Of a stretch of DNA of 36,562 nt, positions 1-7,834 are shown piece by piece. Within the stretch, counting starts at the first letter, position 1. Every line of letters begins with the position of its first letter. This DNA is from Pseudevernia furfuracea. Taxonomy: Eukaryota > Ascomycota > Lecanoromycetes > Lecanorales > Parmeliaceae. The stretch is from assembly GCA_022315425.1 (NCBI GenBank), contig JAIUPT010000018.1, positions 1-36,562 on the forward strand, given 5' to 3'. The notes under the pieces are model-generated. The model was not told the origin of the DNA, did not search any database, and saw only the letters and a list, made by a program, of their open reading frames with translations. A program made the translations under genes and the position numbers.

Positions 1-1290
1 AGTTTGATCATAGACTCAGGTTCCCAACTGTTGTAAGCCGGACCATATCCCTTCCATTTGACCAGATATTTGATGCCTGAGGCCCCTCTTTGCTTTGTCA
101 GAGGTCGGTGCTGCCGTATCTGCGACAACTCAAACTCTTCCTCACCGTCAATCATGATCATAGGAGGTTGCTCCTCATTGTATCCATTGTCATAGCAAGG
201 CCGCAGCATGCTGACATGGAACACTGGATGGAATTGGTAGTGCTCAGGTATTTTCAGCTCGTAGTTTACATTGCTTGGTCTAGCAAGGATCTCAAAAGGT
301 CCAAGCCAAAGTGCAAGCATCTTGCGAGCGCCGACTGCCTTGAGTGCAATGTGTCTGCTGCTCAAGAACACCTTGTCGCCAACATTGAATTGCAGGTCCA
401 CCCTGTGGGCGTCCGCATACTTCTTCTGCCTTTGCTGTGCAGCTTGCAAGCAAACCTTAGCTCTAGCAATAGCTTTTTCAATGTTGCCAATGTAGTCAAC
501 TGCCTCTTTGTTCTTGCTAGGCTTCTTGGCCATATTCAGATCAGTGGGCGGCCTGGGGTGCCGGCCATAGTTGAGATAGAAAGGTGTCTCCTGAATGCTC
601 TCATTGAATGCATTGTTCACAGCAAACTCAAGAGGTGCAAGCAAGTCATCCCAGTTGTCTTGCCTAGGGCTCACATAGTGCCGCAGCATGTCTTCCAGCA
701 CTCTGTTCATCCTTTCAGTCTGCCCATCTGTCTGAGGATGGTAAGCGGTGGATTTACGGTGCTTGGTGCCCACAATCTCACACATTGCAGCTATGAGCTT
801 GTTGGTAAACTCAGGACCTCTGTCAGTTGTGAGTGCCTCAGGTACACCATGAGATTTGAACACAATGTCTGTGAAGATCTGTGCTACATCTGTGGCAGTA
901 GACTGATTCTTGCATGGGGCAAAGTGTGCCATCTTAGTGAGCCTGTCAACGACAATCAGAACAGCAGTGTGACCTCTCTTTGTCTTTGGCAGATTTGTGA
1001 TACGATCTGCAGTGACCCATTCCCAAGGATAAGATGGGATTGGCAAAGGCATAAGCTTTCCAGCAGGACTCCGCTGCAAATGCTTGTTCTGCTGGCAGAT
1101 ACAGCAGCCTTGCACGTACTCACGTATCTGTGTTGCCATTGCAGGCCACCAATACATGCGCCGTACAAGCTGAGTAGTCCTGTGGTAACCACAATGGCCA
1201 GCATAGTTGGCATCATGCAGTTCCTTCAGGATGCGAGCCTTGAGATCAGGTATGTCTGGCACAACAAGTGCATCACCCTTGTAGTAAAGG
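1..1290 (-). CDS. pol: Integrase with C-terminal chromodomain (runs off window)
   Basis: As far as I translated, the frame is open from about 1290 to the window edge (about 430 residues). It starts with an HHCC zinc-binding domain (HDANYAGHCGYH, then CCIC about 30 residues on). The catalytic core has its first Asp in WEWVTADRIT (~1010), second Asp in LTTDRGPEF (~822) and Glu in HPQTDGQTERMNR (~716). A C-terminal DNA-binding stretch follows (GDKVFLSS, WLGPFEIL, PVFHVSMLRP). The last ~50 residues form a chromodomain (EFELSQI, then KYLVKWKGYG and NSWEPESMI). Integrase joins the cDNA to the chromosome; chromodomains in this group bind methylated histone tails and direct insertion into heterochromatin, which fits the satellite target seen here. 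Copy 2 shows the likely C-terminus, at about 31966. Confidence 0.93.
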
Positions 1291-1302
1291 CCCTGCCATG
1301 AC

Positions 1303-2030
1303 TCAAGCTCTGCTGTATGAATTCTTGTCAGCGAACCAAGGGTCTGTTGTATACCCTTGTATGATGTCACTGAGCAATACATGCTCAGCATCAGCAGCTG
1401 CAGCATTTTCAGCTTCAGGACTGCTGTCATCAATGTCAGTCCCAGTAGCAGCATTTAGCATTGATGTTACAGTAGCAGCTTTTAGCTTCCCATTTTCAGC
1501 ACGTGCAGAGTCGGCATTGACAGCATTAAGTACCATCATTGCAGCGAATGTAGGATGTCTACTGAGTGGGTCTGCAACATTTACTGTGCCAGGCCTGTAT
1601 TCCCATGTGAACTGAAAGCGTGAAAGGCGTTCAGCCCACCTGGCCTGCCGGGGCGACAGAAGCTTTTTGGTATCAAAGAAAGTATTTGGAGTATGGTCAG
1701 TCACAACAGTGAAATTTGTGCCATCCAGGTAGCAACGCCAGAGCTCAAGAGCATGTACCACTGCAAGGAGCTCCTGCTCACCCACATGATAATTCTGCCT
1801 CAGCTGGTGACATGCGTTTGCCCTCAAAGGCTATGGGTCTGCCATCTTGCAGCAAGACACCCAAGCCAATTCCGCAGGCATCGCAGATGACTTCAAAGGG
1901 CTTGTTCAAATCAGGTAAAGCCAGTACCGGGGCGTGTGTCAATGCGTGCTTGACGCCATTGAACGCTTTGTCACACTCATCAGTCCATACATAGTCATTC
2001 GTCTTCTTCAGCAAAATTTGCAGTGAAGAG
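1303..2030 (-). pseudogene. pol: RNase H domain of pol and linker to integrase, frameshifted
   Basis: Past the TRIM-like insertion the RT connection resumes (VWTDECDKAF, then HAPVLALPDLNKPFEV) and leads into a type I RNase H: first Asp in ICDACGIGLGVLL, Glu in YHVGEQELLAV, Asp in VVTDHTPN, last Asp in VNVADPLSRHP. This enzyme degrades the RNA of the RNA-DNA hybrid during reverse transcription. The domain lies in two frames that meet near 1797, where this copy has CTGCCTC and copy 2 has CTGCTC. A stop at 1303 follows a C-run near 1298 that is one base longer in copy 2. All four acidic catalytic positions are visible, so the breaks look recent or artefactual. Confidence 0.88.
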
Positions 2031-2035
2031 ACTAG

Positions 2036-2092
2036 TGTAACATAAGGATACCATGATGTAAACGTGCGACTTCTAGAGCCACAAACGTTACA
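2036..2092 (-). repeat. 3' LTR of the TRIM-like element
   Basis: 57 bp, TGTAAC to GTTACA, preceded by ACTAG. It differs from the other LTR by one base in an A-run (ACAAACG versus ACAAAACG), so the insertion is young or the difference is a read error. Confidence 0.88.
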
Positions 2093-2178
2093 GAACTCCC
2101 CCCCCAAGCACGCTCGTCTCGAGTGTTTCGCTTTCTATTCGGAACAGGATTCCAAATATTCGGAGTCTATCGCAAATG

Positions 2179-2251
2179 CCAGAGTGGCGCAGCGGAGGGA
2201 TCGAACTCACGACCTAAGAATCTTAGGTCCGACGTGCAACCAGTGGCGCAA
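2179..2251 (-). other. tRNA-derived segment inside the TRIM-like element
   Basis: On the minus strand, an A-box-like stretch (TTGCGCCACTGG, 2240-2251) is followed 33 bases later by a good B box (GTTCGATCC, 2198-2206), with a perfect stem (GACCTAAG / CTTAGGTC, 2211-2229) in the anticodon-arm position. The order resembles an elongator tRNA, but the D-arm is irregular, no U33 fits the 7-base loop, and no acceptor stem pairs, so it is not a working tRNA gene. On the plus strand, 2179-2196 (CCAGAGTGGCGCAGCGGA) closely resembles the 5' part of plant initiator-Met tRNA. It could serve as an internal RNA polymerase III promoter. Confidence 0.6.
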
Positions 2252-3037
2252 CGAGTACCGTGCTCCGAAACCATCTGTAACATAAGGATACCATGATGTA
2301 AACGTGCGACTTCTAGAGCCACAAAACGTTACAACTAGCACAGCCCAGCCCATGACAAACTTCCTGAAGTAGTTTGCCAAGCCCCAGAATTTTTGTAAAC
2401 CACATCTATCCGTGGGGATGGGCCAGCTCTGCACAACTGATATTTTCTTGGGATCCACCTGCAATCCCTGGGATCCAATGACATGGCCCAGAAACTGTAA
2501 TTCAGGCTGCACAAATGTACATTTTTTCTGATTGGCATATAGCTGATGATCCCTTAGGAGTTGCAGCACTATTTTAATGTGCTTGTGGTGTTCAGCTTTT
2601 GTCTTGCTGAATACAACTATATCATCTAGGTACACCAGTACAAATTTGCCAATCACGTCCTCAAACACATCATTCATGATGTTCTGGAAGGTACCAGGTG
2701 CATTGGTGAGCCCAAAGCACAGCACCTTGAATTCAAACAGACCCTGTGGGTAGTGAATGCAGTTGGGGACGTCCTCAGGCTTGAGCCTGACTTGGTAGTA
2801 TGCAGACTGCAGATCTATACTACTGAATACTTCAGATCCTTGAAGCTTGTCAAACAGATCATCTATCCGAGGCAGCGGATATCTGTTCTTGACAGTCTGC
2901 TTGTTTAGAGATCGATAGTCAATGCACATGCGTAGACCACCAGTCTTCTTCTTGATGAAGAGAACAGGATGACCATATGGGCTACTGCTAGGTTGTATGT
3001 AACCCTTAGCAAGCAGTGATCTGACTTGACTGTGCAT
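2207..3037 (-). pseudogene. pol: Reverse transcriptase domain of pol, interrupted
   Basis: RNA-dependent DNA polymerase of the Ty3/gypsy type. Visible motifs are SSPYGHPVLFIKKKTGG, CIDYRSLN, the first catalytic Asp in FSSIDLQSAYYQ (residue 75 of this segment), GLTNAPGTFQ, and YLDD (136-139) followed by FLGHVIG. The true domain starts upstream, near 3130. It is split by a one-base T-run difference at about 3038 (copy 2 has TTT where this copy has TT) and by a short out-of-frame stretch at 2751-2775 flanked by two shortened homopolymers. Its connection to RNase H is cut by the TRIM-like insertion; the last ~40 residues of the open frame are insertion sequence. The homopolymer breaks may be sequencing error, but the TRIM-like insertion is real. 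Confidence 0.9.
2276..2333 (-). repeat. 5' LTR of the TRIM-like element
   Basis: 58 bp copy of the same terminal repeat, followed on the plus strand by ACTAG (2334-2338). Its inner side abuts the primer-binding site. Confidence 0.88.
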
Positions 3038-3098
3038 TCTGCCAATTCAGGTCTACTGAGGCGATAGCTCTTAGGTGGTGCTGGAGGTTCATCGTTTT

Positions 3099-5399
3099 TC
3101 AGAGGAATGCAGTGATACACATTGCGCACTGGGGCAGTTCAGCAGGCAGTTCCAAAGGAAATCTGTCAGCGAATCTGTCAAGCAGTTCTTGCAGTGTTGC
3201 ATCCTCAGGAACAGTAGGCATCGCATCAAAGTCAAGGCCATTCAAGACCAAAGTCTCATCGATACATGTTACATCAACCAGATACATTGCATCGCCTTCT
3301 TCCATTTCGGTGTTCAAGTTCACAGCACTGATCACAGGGCAGTGCACCTGATGTTGATCAGACTGGATAATCAAGTTGTGACGCCGACCATCATGATCAT
3401 TACATCTAAGACTGTGATCCCGATATGATATCTCACAACCAGTTTCATTACACCAATCGTCACCGAGGATCAGGTCAAACTGGTCAGACAAAGGCAACAC
3501 AAAGTTTTCTATTGGACCAGAATATGTCTGTAAATCCAGTGCCAAGGTGCATGTCCCATTTGAAACTGCTTGAGTATTGTCAGCTAGCTTGAGCCAGTGC
3601 TGGGACGGTCTTACTGGGATGCCTGCTTGCTCGACATAAGACTGTGAAACGTAGCAGTGGCTGGCACCAGTGTCCACTAAGGTTCTGACTGGAAGCAGGC
3701 CTTCTATCACTGAAACCATACCATGAAACATCATAGTTAGGCCGTGAGGACTGAGTACGTTGATTGCACCAGAAGTAGCAGCAGGATCAGCATTAACATC
3801 AGCTGGATCAGGCATGATTCCCAAAGGAGTAGATGTGGTGCCAATGGAATGCTTTGCAGCATGGCTGTCATCAAAGTTGCTAACAACCTGATGCGCATAC
3901 TGATGTGCTAAACTGGGAGGACCAGGCAGCGGCGTGTCAGTGATTGCAGCCATTGCATACTCTGCATATGAGACAGAAGCATGTTCTACCTGGCAATTAG
4001 TAGCTGGGCAGGCCCATTTGGCGTGCCCAATGGCATTGCATGTGGCGCAGTGTAGATTTTCATCAAACACTGGCTGAGATGACTGGCTAGGGGGGGAACC
4101 CCTACCCCTGCCACTACCCCTACCACGGGTACCCCTGCCCCGGGCAGCATTGCCACGGCCAGCAGTGAAGGGTCCCCTACCTCCACCACGATTGTTGGTG
4201 GAGATGTTGTTGAAGCTGGCGTTGGTATTGCCACCGCCTCTGTTGTTGCCATAGCGTCCTCGCTTAGCAGAGCTGGGGTTGCCAGTTGCTGGCATGTCTA
4301 CTTGCGTTGCCTGCTTGGCGGACAAATCAAGTTTAGACTCTATTTCCTCAGCAGCAGCCATGACCAATGCAAGATCTTGCATGGTTGCAATGGACTGAGA
4401 ATTGACCAAAGCAGTTGAGATTCTGCGTGTAAGGCCTTGCTGGAAATAGACCGCCAGAGTGGTGCTATCAATAGCAGTACCCTCTGTGATACGGTTGTTC
4501 ATGTTGTTGAACTTGGCAGCGTATGTTTCAACTGACTGCCCTTCTTGCTTAAGCAGAGGAAGTTCCCGTCTTGCCTTAGCGCTGTCAGCAGGTATGACAA
4601 AGCGCTTGAGAAAAGCAGTAGAGAACTGCTCAAAGTCAGCATCTGGTGGCATTGACATATAGCCAGATTGCTGCCACCAGTCAAGTGCATCACCACGCAA
4701 ATATGTGGCAGCCTTTGCAACAGGATTATGCTCATCCTCTGCAGCTAAGTACAACTGGAATGCAAAGATCCAGGACTTTGCAGGGTAGCCATGATCAGCA
4801 GGTTTGCCATAAAAGCATTCTGGTGAACGTGATTTGCTGGTGGATTTGCCAGACTTTGAAGAGATATTGCTCACCGTGCTGTAGTCGTTGCTGTAGCGAG
4901 ATGGCCTGTTGTGGAGATCGTTGAAATACAGGCTAGTCACTTGCATGACTCTCATAGGGTCTGTCTCGCCCCTCAGCATATACTTCAGCAGAGAGGAAGG
5001 AGGTGGACATTCTAGTCCATCGATGATGGGATTGGCATTAGCCGAAGGGAGTTGTTCACCCTTGTCGTGCATGAAGTCTGCAGCCTCGTCTGCATCGTCT
5101 GCATCGTCTGCAGCGGCACTTCCAGCAGGTGAGACACGACGGCCATTAGCGTCAGTGCGAAGAGGATGTGACTGAGCAGCAGAAGCCAATGCACGACCAG
5201 CGAATTGTGCATTCGCGTCACCCTGGATAGCAGGATTCATGGCGGCTGCCAGCTTTGCCTGTTTGTCCGTAGAGTAATCGACTACGGCTTGACACAGGAT
5301 AGCAAACAACCCTTCCATGGTGGACTGAACGCCCATCTTCGCATCACTGGTGAGTACTTCCCAGCGTTTGTTGAAGACGTGTTTGACGAGTTCAACCAT
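3099..5399 (-). CDS. gag-pro: Gag-protease part of the chromovirus polyprotein
   Basis: The frame is open for 766 residues. The start at 5399 is the first Met after an in-frame TAG. Residues ~190-360 match the retrotransposon gag (capsid-like) fold, with a W-W pair in RGDALDWWQQ and a YFQQGL motif. Residues ~380-436 are RGG/RGRG-rich, typical of RNA-binding nucleocapsid. A CCHC zinc knuckle follows (C451, C454, H459, C464). The retropepsin-like protease spans ~570-655, with DTGAS at 576-580 and ILGDDW at 644-649. Residues ~715-760 already belong to the linker into reverse transcriptase. The frame then shifts at a G-run near 3126, where copy 2 has one more G and reads through, so the last residues (after LPAELP) are probably a false end. 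Confidence 0.93.
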   Translation of the reverse strand: MVELVKHVFNKRWEVLTSDAKMGVQSTMEGLFAILCQAVVDYSTDKQAKLAAAMNPAIQGDANAQFAGRALASAAQSHPLRTDANGRRVSPAGSAAADDADDADEAADFMHDKGEQLPSANANPIIDGLECPPPSSLLKYMLRGETDPMRVMQVTSLYFNDLHNRPSRYSNDYSTVSNISSKSGKSTSKSRSPECFYGKPADHGYPAKSWIFAFQLYLAAEDEHNPVAKAATYLRGDALDWWQQSGYMSMPPDADFEQFSTAFLKRFVIPADSAKARRELPLLKQEGQSVETYAAKFNNMNNRITEGTAIDSTTLAVYFQQGLTRRISTALVNSQSIATMQDLALVMAAAEEIESKLDLSAKQATQVDMPATGNPSSAKRGRYGNNRGGGNTNASFNNISTNNRGGGRGPFTAGRGNAARGRGTRGRGSGRGRGSPPSQSSQPVFDENLHCATCNAIGHAKWACPATNCQVEHASVSYAEYAMAAITDTPLPGPPSLAHQYAHQVVSNFDDSHAAKHSIGTTSTPLGIMPDPADVNADPAATSGAINVLSPHGLTMMFHGMVSVIEGLLPVRTLVDTGASHCYVSQSYVEQAGIPVRPSQHWLKLADNTQAVSNGTCTLALDLQTYSGPIENFVLPLSDQFDLILGDDWCNETGCEISYRDHSLRCNDHDGRRHNLIIQSDQHQVHCPVISAVNLNTEMEEGDAMYLVDVTCIDETLVLNGLDFDAMPTVPEDATLQELLDRFADRFPLELPAELPQCAMCITAFL

Positions 5400-5662
5400 C
5401 TCAGGATCCGTGAGGCTCCGTGAGTTAGCATACTAATACTAGCTCATACTAGCTCATACTAGCGAGTTTGGCTGTCGCACAGAACGCCTCAAACCCACCT
5501 ACGATAGGGGGTACAAGATCTTCTTTAAGGTAGCTATCAGACTTCGCTATGAACTCAGGTTCAAAGTCGGCTGGAGAAAGCATATTGGACAGCAACTAGA
5601 TGACCGAGATCGAAGTGGTAGCTTTGCGGAAGCGTTAAAGCACGGTAGTGGTTAGCGAACCA
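5400..5662 (-). other. Leader (5' untranslated region) of the chromovirus
   Basis: Between the primer-binding site and the gag start. No long frame is seen. It holds a small tandem of AGCTCATACT units at about 5440-5465. In Ty3/gypsy elements this region carries packaging and dimerisation signals; none can be recognised by eye here. Confidence 0.6.
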
Positions 5663-5674
5663 GCTCCGAAACCA
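5663..5674 (-). other. Primer-binding site of the chromovirus
   Basis: On the minus strand, two bases after the LTR, lies TGGTTTCGGAGC. It matches 10 of 12 bases of the usual initiator-Met tRNA primer site (TGGTATCAGAGC). It starts with TGG, complementary to the CCA end of a tRNA. The same 12-mer with the same 2-base spacing is found in the TRIM-like element at 2262-2273. Confidence 0.8.
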
Positions 5675-5676
5675 AA

Positions 5677-5834
5677 TGTAACAGATAAGCTTGTAAGCGT
5701 CTCTTCGTCGTCAGGGAGCGTCGAGATGACACTAGTGGTTGGTGAAAGGCCTGATATAGCCTGGAGAGTAACGGTAGAGTGATGCGTGGCAAGATAGAGG
5801 GTATTTACGGTGTATTGTGACGATATCCGTCACA
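5677..5834 (-). repeat. 5' LTR of the chromovirus (158 bp)
   Basis: It starts TGTAAC and ends GTCACA on the plus strand (TG...CA ends with a short imperfect inverted repeat). It matches the LTR at 31233-31393 with three substitutions and one 3-base gap by eye. It is followed by TTGAC (5835-5839), the target-site duplication, and then by an interrupted 2.37-kb unit. The LTR is short for the family. Confidence 0.93.
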
Positions 5835-6842
5835 TTGACACTAGGTGGAGCAGATGTTGCATAGCTGCTGGACAGCTGCTGGACAGCCTGGACAGCTGAG
5901 GGTTTTGCAAGCAAAGAACCTTGCATACAAGGCAGTGTGCAGTAGGAGAGATTTCCAGGTAGGTCCTCCCAGTCTGCCTGCAGCCCAGATCGACTGCAAG
6001 CATGTCCATGCAGTTTGGTACCGTGAAGCAAGCCCCGAGCGAGTCAGAAGATGATCTGAAATTCTTTAGGACGGGGCATACGCACAGAACGGATGCTCGA
6101 GGTGTGAGAGTTGGAGGTGCAACGGGCAGTAGCGCAGAGCTGATCGCCTGGAGGTCACAGCTGACGTCGAGCTCACGGCACAGAGCTATGTGTCAGCCCA
6201 AACAGGGCCAGGAAGGTGCTTCATTGCAAGGCACTTCTTGCTTGGAAAGATCTTGCTCAAAAAGCACTCTGAGCGCAGCAAGACTTACAGCAGTCGAGGA
6301 TGCACAAGCAGATCCACTTCGAAGCATTCTGTTGCAGACTACAATCTCAAGGCAGCAGGGTACCAAGATATGTAGCATAGGAAGCTTTGGGTACGATTGC
6401 GTGCCATAACATCTCGGTTCGCTGCGCAGACAGGCTGGTGAAAGTGAACAGGCTAAAGAGGTCAAGGGCGTAACGGCCTCCACGTGACCAGAAGGGTTTG
6501 CTCTAGAATTCGAATCCACTCTTCTACATCACCTGTCGCCTGATCGTGCAGCTACAGTCTACAGCCTGTCAGATCCCACCATCTTCTGGTTTGCGGCAGA
6601 ATCTATGGCACGAAGGCCTCTTGTGCGGGTGCGGATGCTTCCCAGAACCACCTGCGAGATGTTTAGGGATCCGTGGTCGCTTTCTTGGCACCCATCTCTC
6701 AGGTGCTACTACCACCAGAGCAGGTACTATCCGGTTTGCTGCCATCCCAAGTCTTTGAGGGTTGTCACTGCTGGCTTGCGCATCAATGGGGAACATGAGC
6801 CAGCCTTGCTAGGCCGCGAAGCGGCCCGTGACTTTAGCTGAT

Positions 6843-7166
6843 TTAGCTGTTTAACTGTGCAGATCGTTGAACTCTGACGCCCAAAAACCACCAGCTAACA
6901 GAGCTTTGTACAGCAGTGCTGCCCAGCTGTTGAATTTCCCTTCGAGCAGCAGACAGCCTTAGAAGTTTATCGCCAGGTATGCCGCAACGTTCGATCAGTT
7001 TGCTGTTTGAACATGTGACTGTTGAGGGGCCGCTCTTGTGCTTCGCGGCTTTGCTTTTGCTCCGAAAAGCTTCGTCACAATGCTTACATGGCGTGGAATG
7101 CACTGTGCGGAGCTTGTCGCCGTGCTGTGCGACAAGACGCTGCCTCGAAGCGATGCATGCATGCAT
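6843..7166 (-). other. Small open frame conserved in the 2.37-kb units
   Basis: A minus-strand frame of 107 codons with a CKHC-x12-H stretch that recalls half a C2H2 finger. Equivalents are at 9219-9542, 13981-14295 and 25561-25872; unit C breaks it with one extra base. A plus-strand frame (6979-7434, 151 codons, also at 9355-9810) overlaps most of it. The copies are so alike at DNA level that conservation alone proves nothing. I recognise no family and think coding is doubtful. Confidence 0.15.
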
Positions 7167-7810
7167 TCAAATTATTCAACAGCTGCTTGATCATGCAGGT
7201 GCCCAGCTGGCTTCGAGACCTCTGATGTGTTGCTATGGACCTCACAGAGCTTTGCCAGGCTTCCCCAGTTCAAGAACATGGGGTCAGACTGCCAAGTTCA
7301 CAGGTGGAGCTACTATGATCACCAGGTTGCCAACCCAGGTAAACCCCACACAGACACCCATCCCTTGCTTCAGCATGCTCTTTGTGCCTTTCTCACTCAC
7401 TGCCTGCATTGTCTGCCTGTGTCTTGACACATAGCAGCAGTCACACACAGGAACAACATTTCAGACCTGAGGCGGTCCCAGTGATGCCGTTGACAACATC
7501 TTTAGCAAGCTGCAACATGCCTCAGCAGGTTCACAGTAGCTTCTTGCATGCAACAGGCTGCTGCTGGTAGCTTCAGCACACAAAAACTGCTCATCTTAAG
7601 CTGAGCAGTTGGCCAGTTATGTCCCGCCTACCTAATCAGAAGTTGTGACAAATCAACAAAGCTTGCTCACTCATGAATAAGAGGCCTACTGCCTCAGTGC
7701 CAATGGCTATGTTGTGCCTTAGTAACCCTGATGTTATGCTCAAAGGCACCATGCCAGCATCAAGGTCTTACATGTAGGCTGCATGTAAGGGTGTATCACA
7801 GCGTACCTAC

Positions 7811-7834
7811 CTAAACCCTAAACCCTAAACCCTA
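7811..7834 (+). repeat. Interstitial telomere repeat, end of unit A
   Basis: About 3.4 copies of CCCTAAA, C-rich strand on plus. It is preceded by GCGTACCTAC, a junction found at nearly all the blocks. Confidence 0.95.

Larger units (their letters stand above)
2036..2333 (-). mobile_element. TRIM-like miniature LTR retroelement (298 bp) nested in pol
   Basis: The element has two terminal direct repeats, 2036-2092 (57 bp) and 2276-2333 (58 bp), nearly identical and each running TGTAAC...GTTACA. It is flanked by a perfect 5-bp duplication ACTAG (2031-2035 and 2334-2338). Removing element plus one ACTAG joins the RT and RNase H frames of the host exactly. In minus orientation a primer-binding site (2262-2273, TGGTTTCGGAGC) lies 2 bases inside the first LTR, and a polypurine tract of eight G plus AG (2096-2105) lies 3 bases before the second LTR. 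It has no coding capacity, so it must be mobilised in trans. The internal 183 bp carries tRNA-derived sequence. It fits the terminal-repeat retrotransposon in miniature class but is unusually small. Confidence 0.88.
1..5834 (-). mobile_element. Ty3/gypsy chromovirus, copy 1 (3' end cut by window edge)
   Basis: On the minus strand the order is 5' LTR (5677-5834), primer-binding site, leader, gag, CCHC knuckle, aspartic protease, reverse transcriptase, RNase H, HHCC/DDE integrase and chromodomain, which is the Ty3/gypsy order (integrase after RNase H). The chromodomain places it among chromoviruses. The element enters a 2.37-kb satellite unit; the 5 bases after the LTR (TTGAC, 5835-5839) equal the 5 bases before the other LTR at 31233. 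Adding the missing 3' part from copy 2 (31233-32053) gives a full element of about 6.65 kb. Frame breaks in pol lie mostly in homopolymers and differ between the two copies. A 298-bp TRIM-like element is inserted in pol at 2036-2333. Confidence 0.95.
5835..7834 (+). repeat. 2.37-kb satellite unit A, right part (after the gypsy insertion)
   Basis: This is the rest of a unit broken by the chromovirus. It starts with the target duplication TTGAC and ends in telomere repeats. The missing first ~378 bases are at 30855-31232 at the other end of the window. It is nearly identical to units B and C. Landmarks: small GCTGCTGGACA repeats (~5870-5905), a hairpin GGCCGC-GAA-GCGGCC (6812-6826), and GCATGCATGCATGC near 7154. 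A GT-AG pair (GTAAAC at ~7340, CAG at ~7430) resembles an intron, but I could not build a convincing gene. Confidence 0.9.

Noticed and set aside
90..1301. Plus-strand open frame of 403 codons
   Set aside because: It is antisense to the integrase, whose HHCC, DDE and chromodomain motifs are clear on the minus strand.
2176..2262. A functional tRNA gene
   Set aside because: A and B boxes are present, but no acceptor stem pairs, the anticodon loop lacks U33 and the D-arm is irregular. It lies inside the TRIM-like element.
3099..3130. Programmed frameshift between gag-pro and RT
   Set aside because: Copy 2 reads straight through with one more G, so the break in copy 1 is best explained by a miscounted homopolymer.
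6812..6826. Hairpin GGCCGC-GAA-GCGGCC as a terminator or regulatory site
   Set aside because: It is present in every unit, but with no gene beside it to terminate; short GC hairpins arise by chance.
6979..7434. Plus-strand 151-codon gene in each 2.37-kb unit
   Set aside because: It overlaps another open frame on the minus strand, has no recognisable domain, and loses its start region in unit C by one base.
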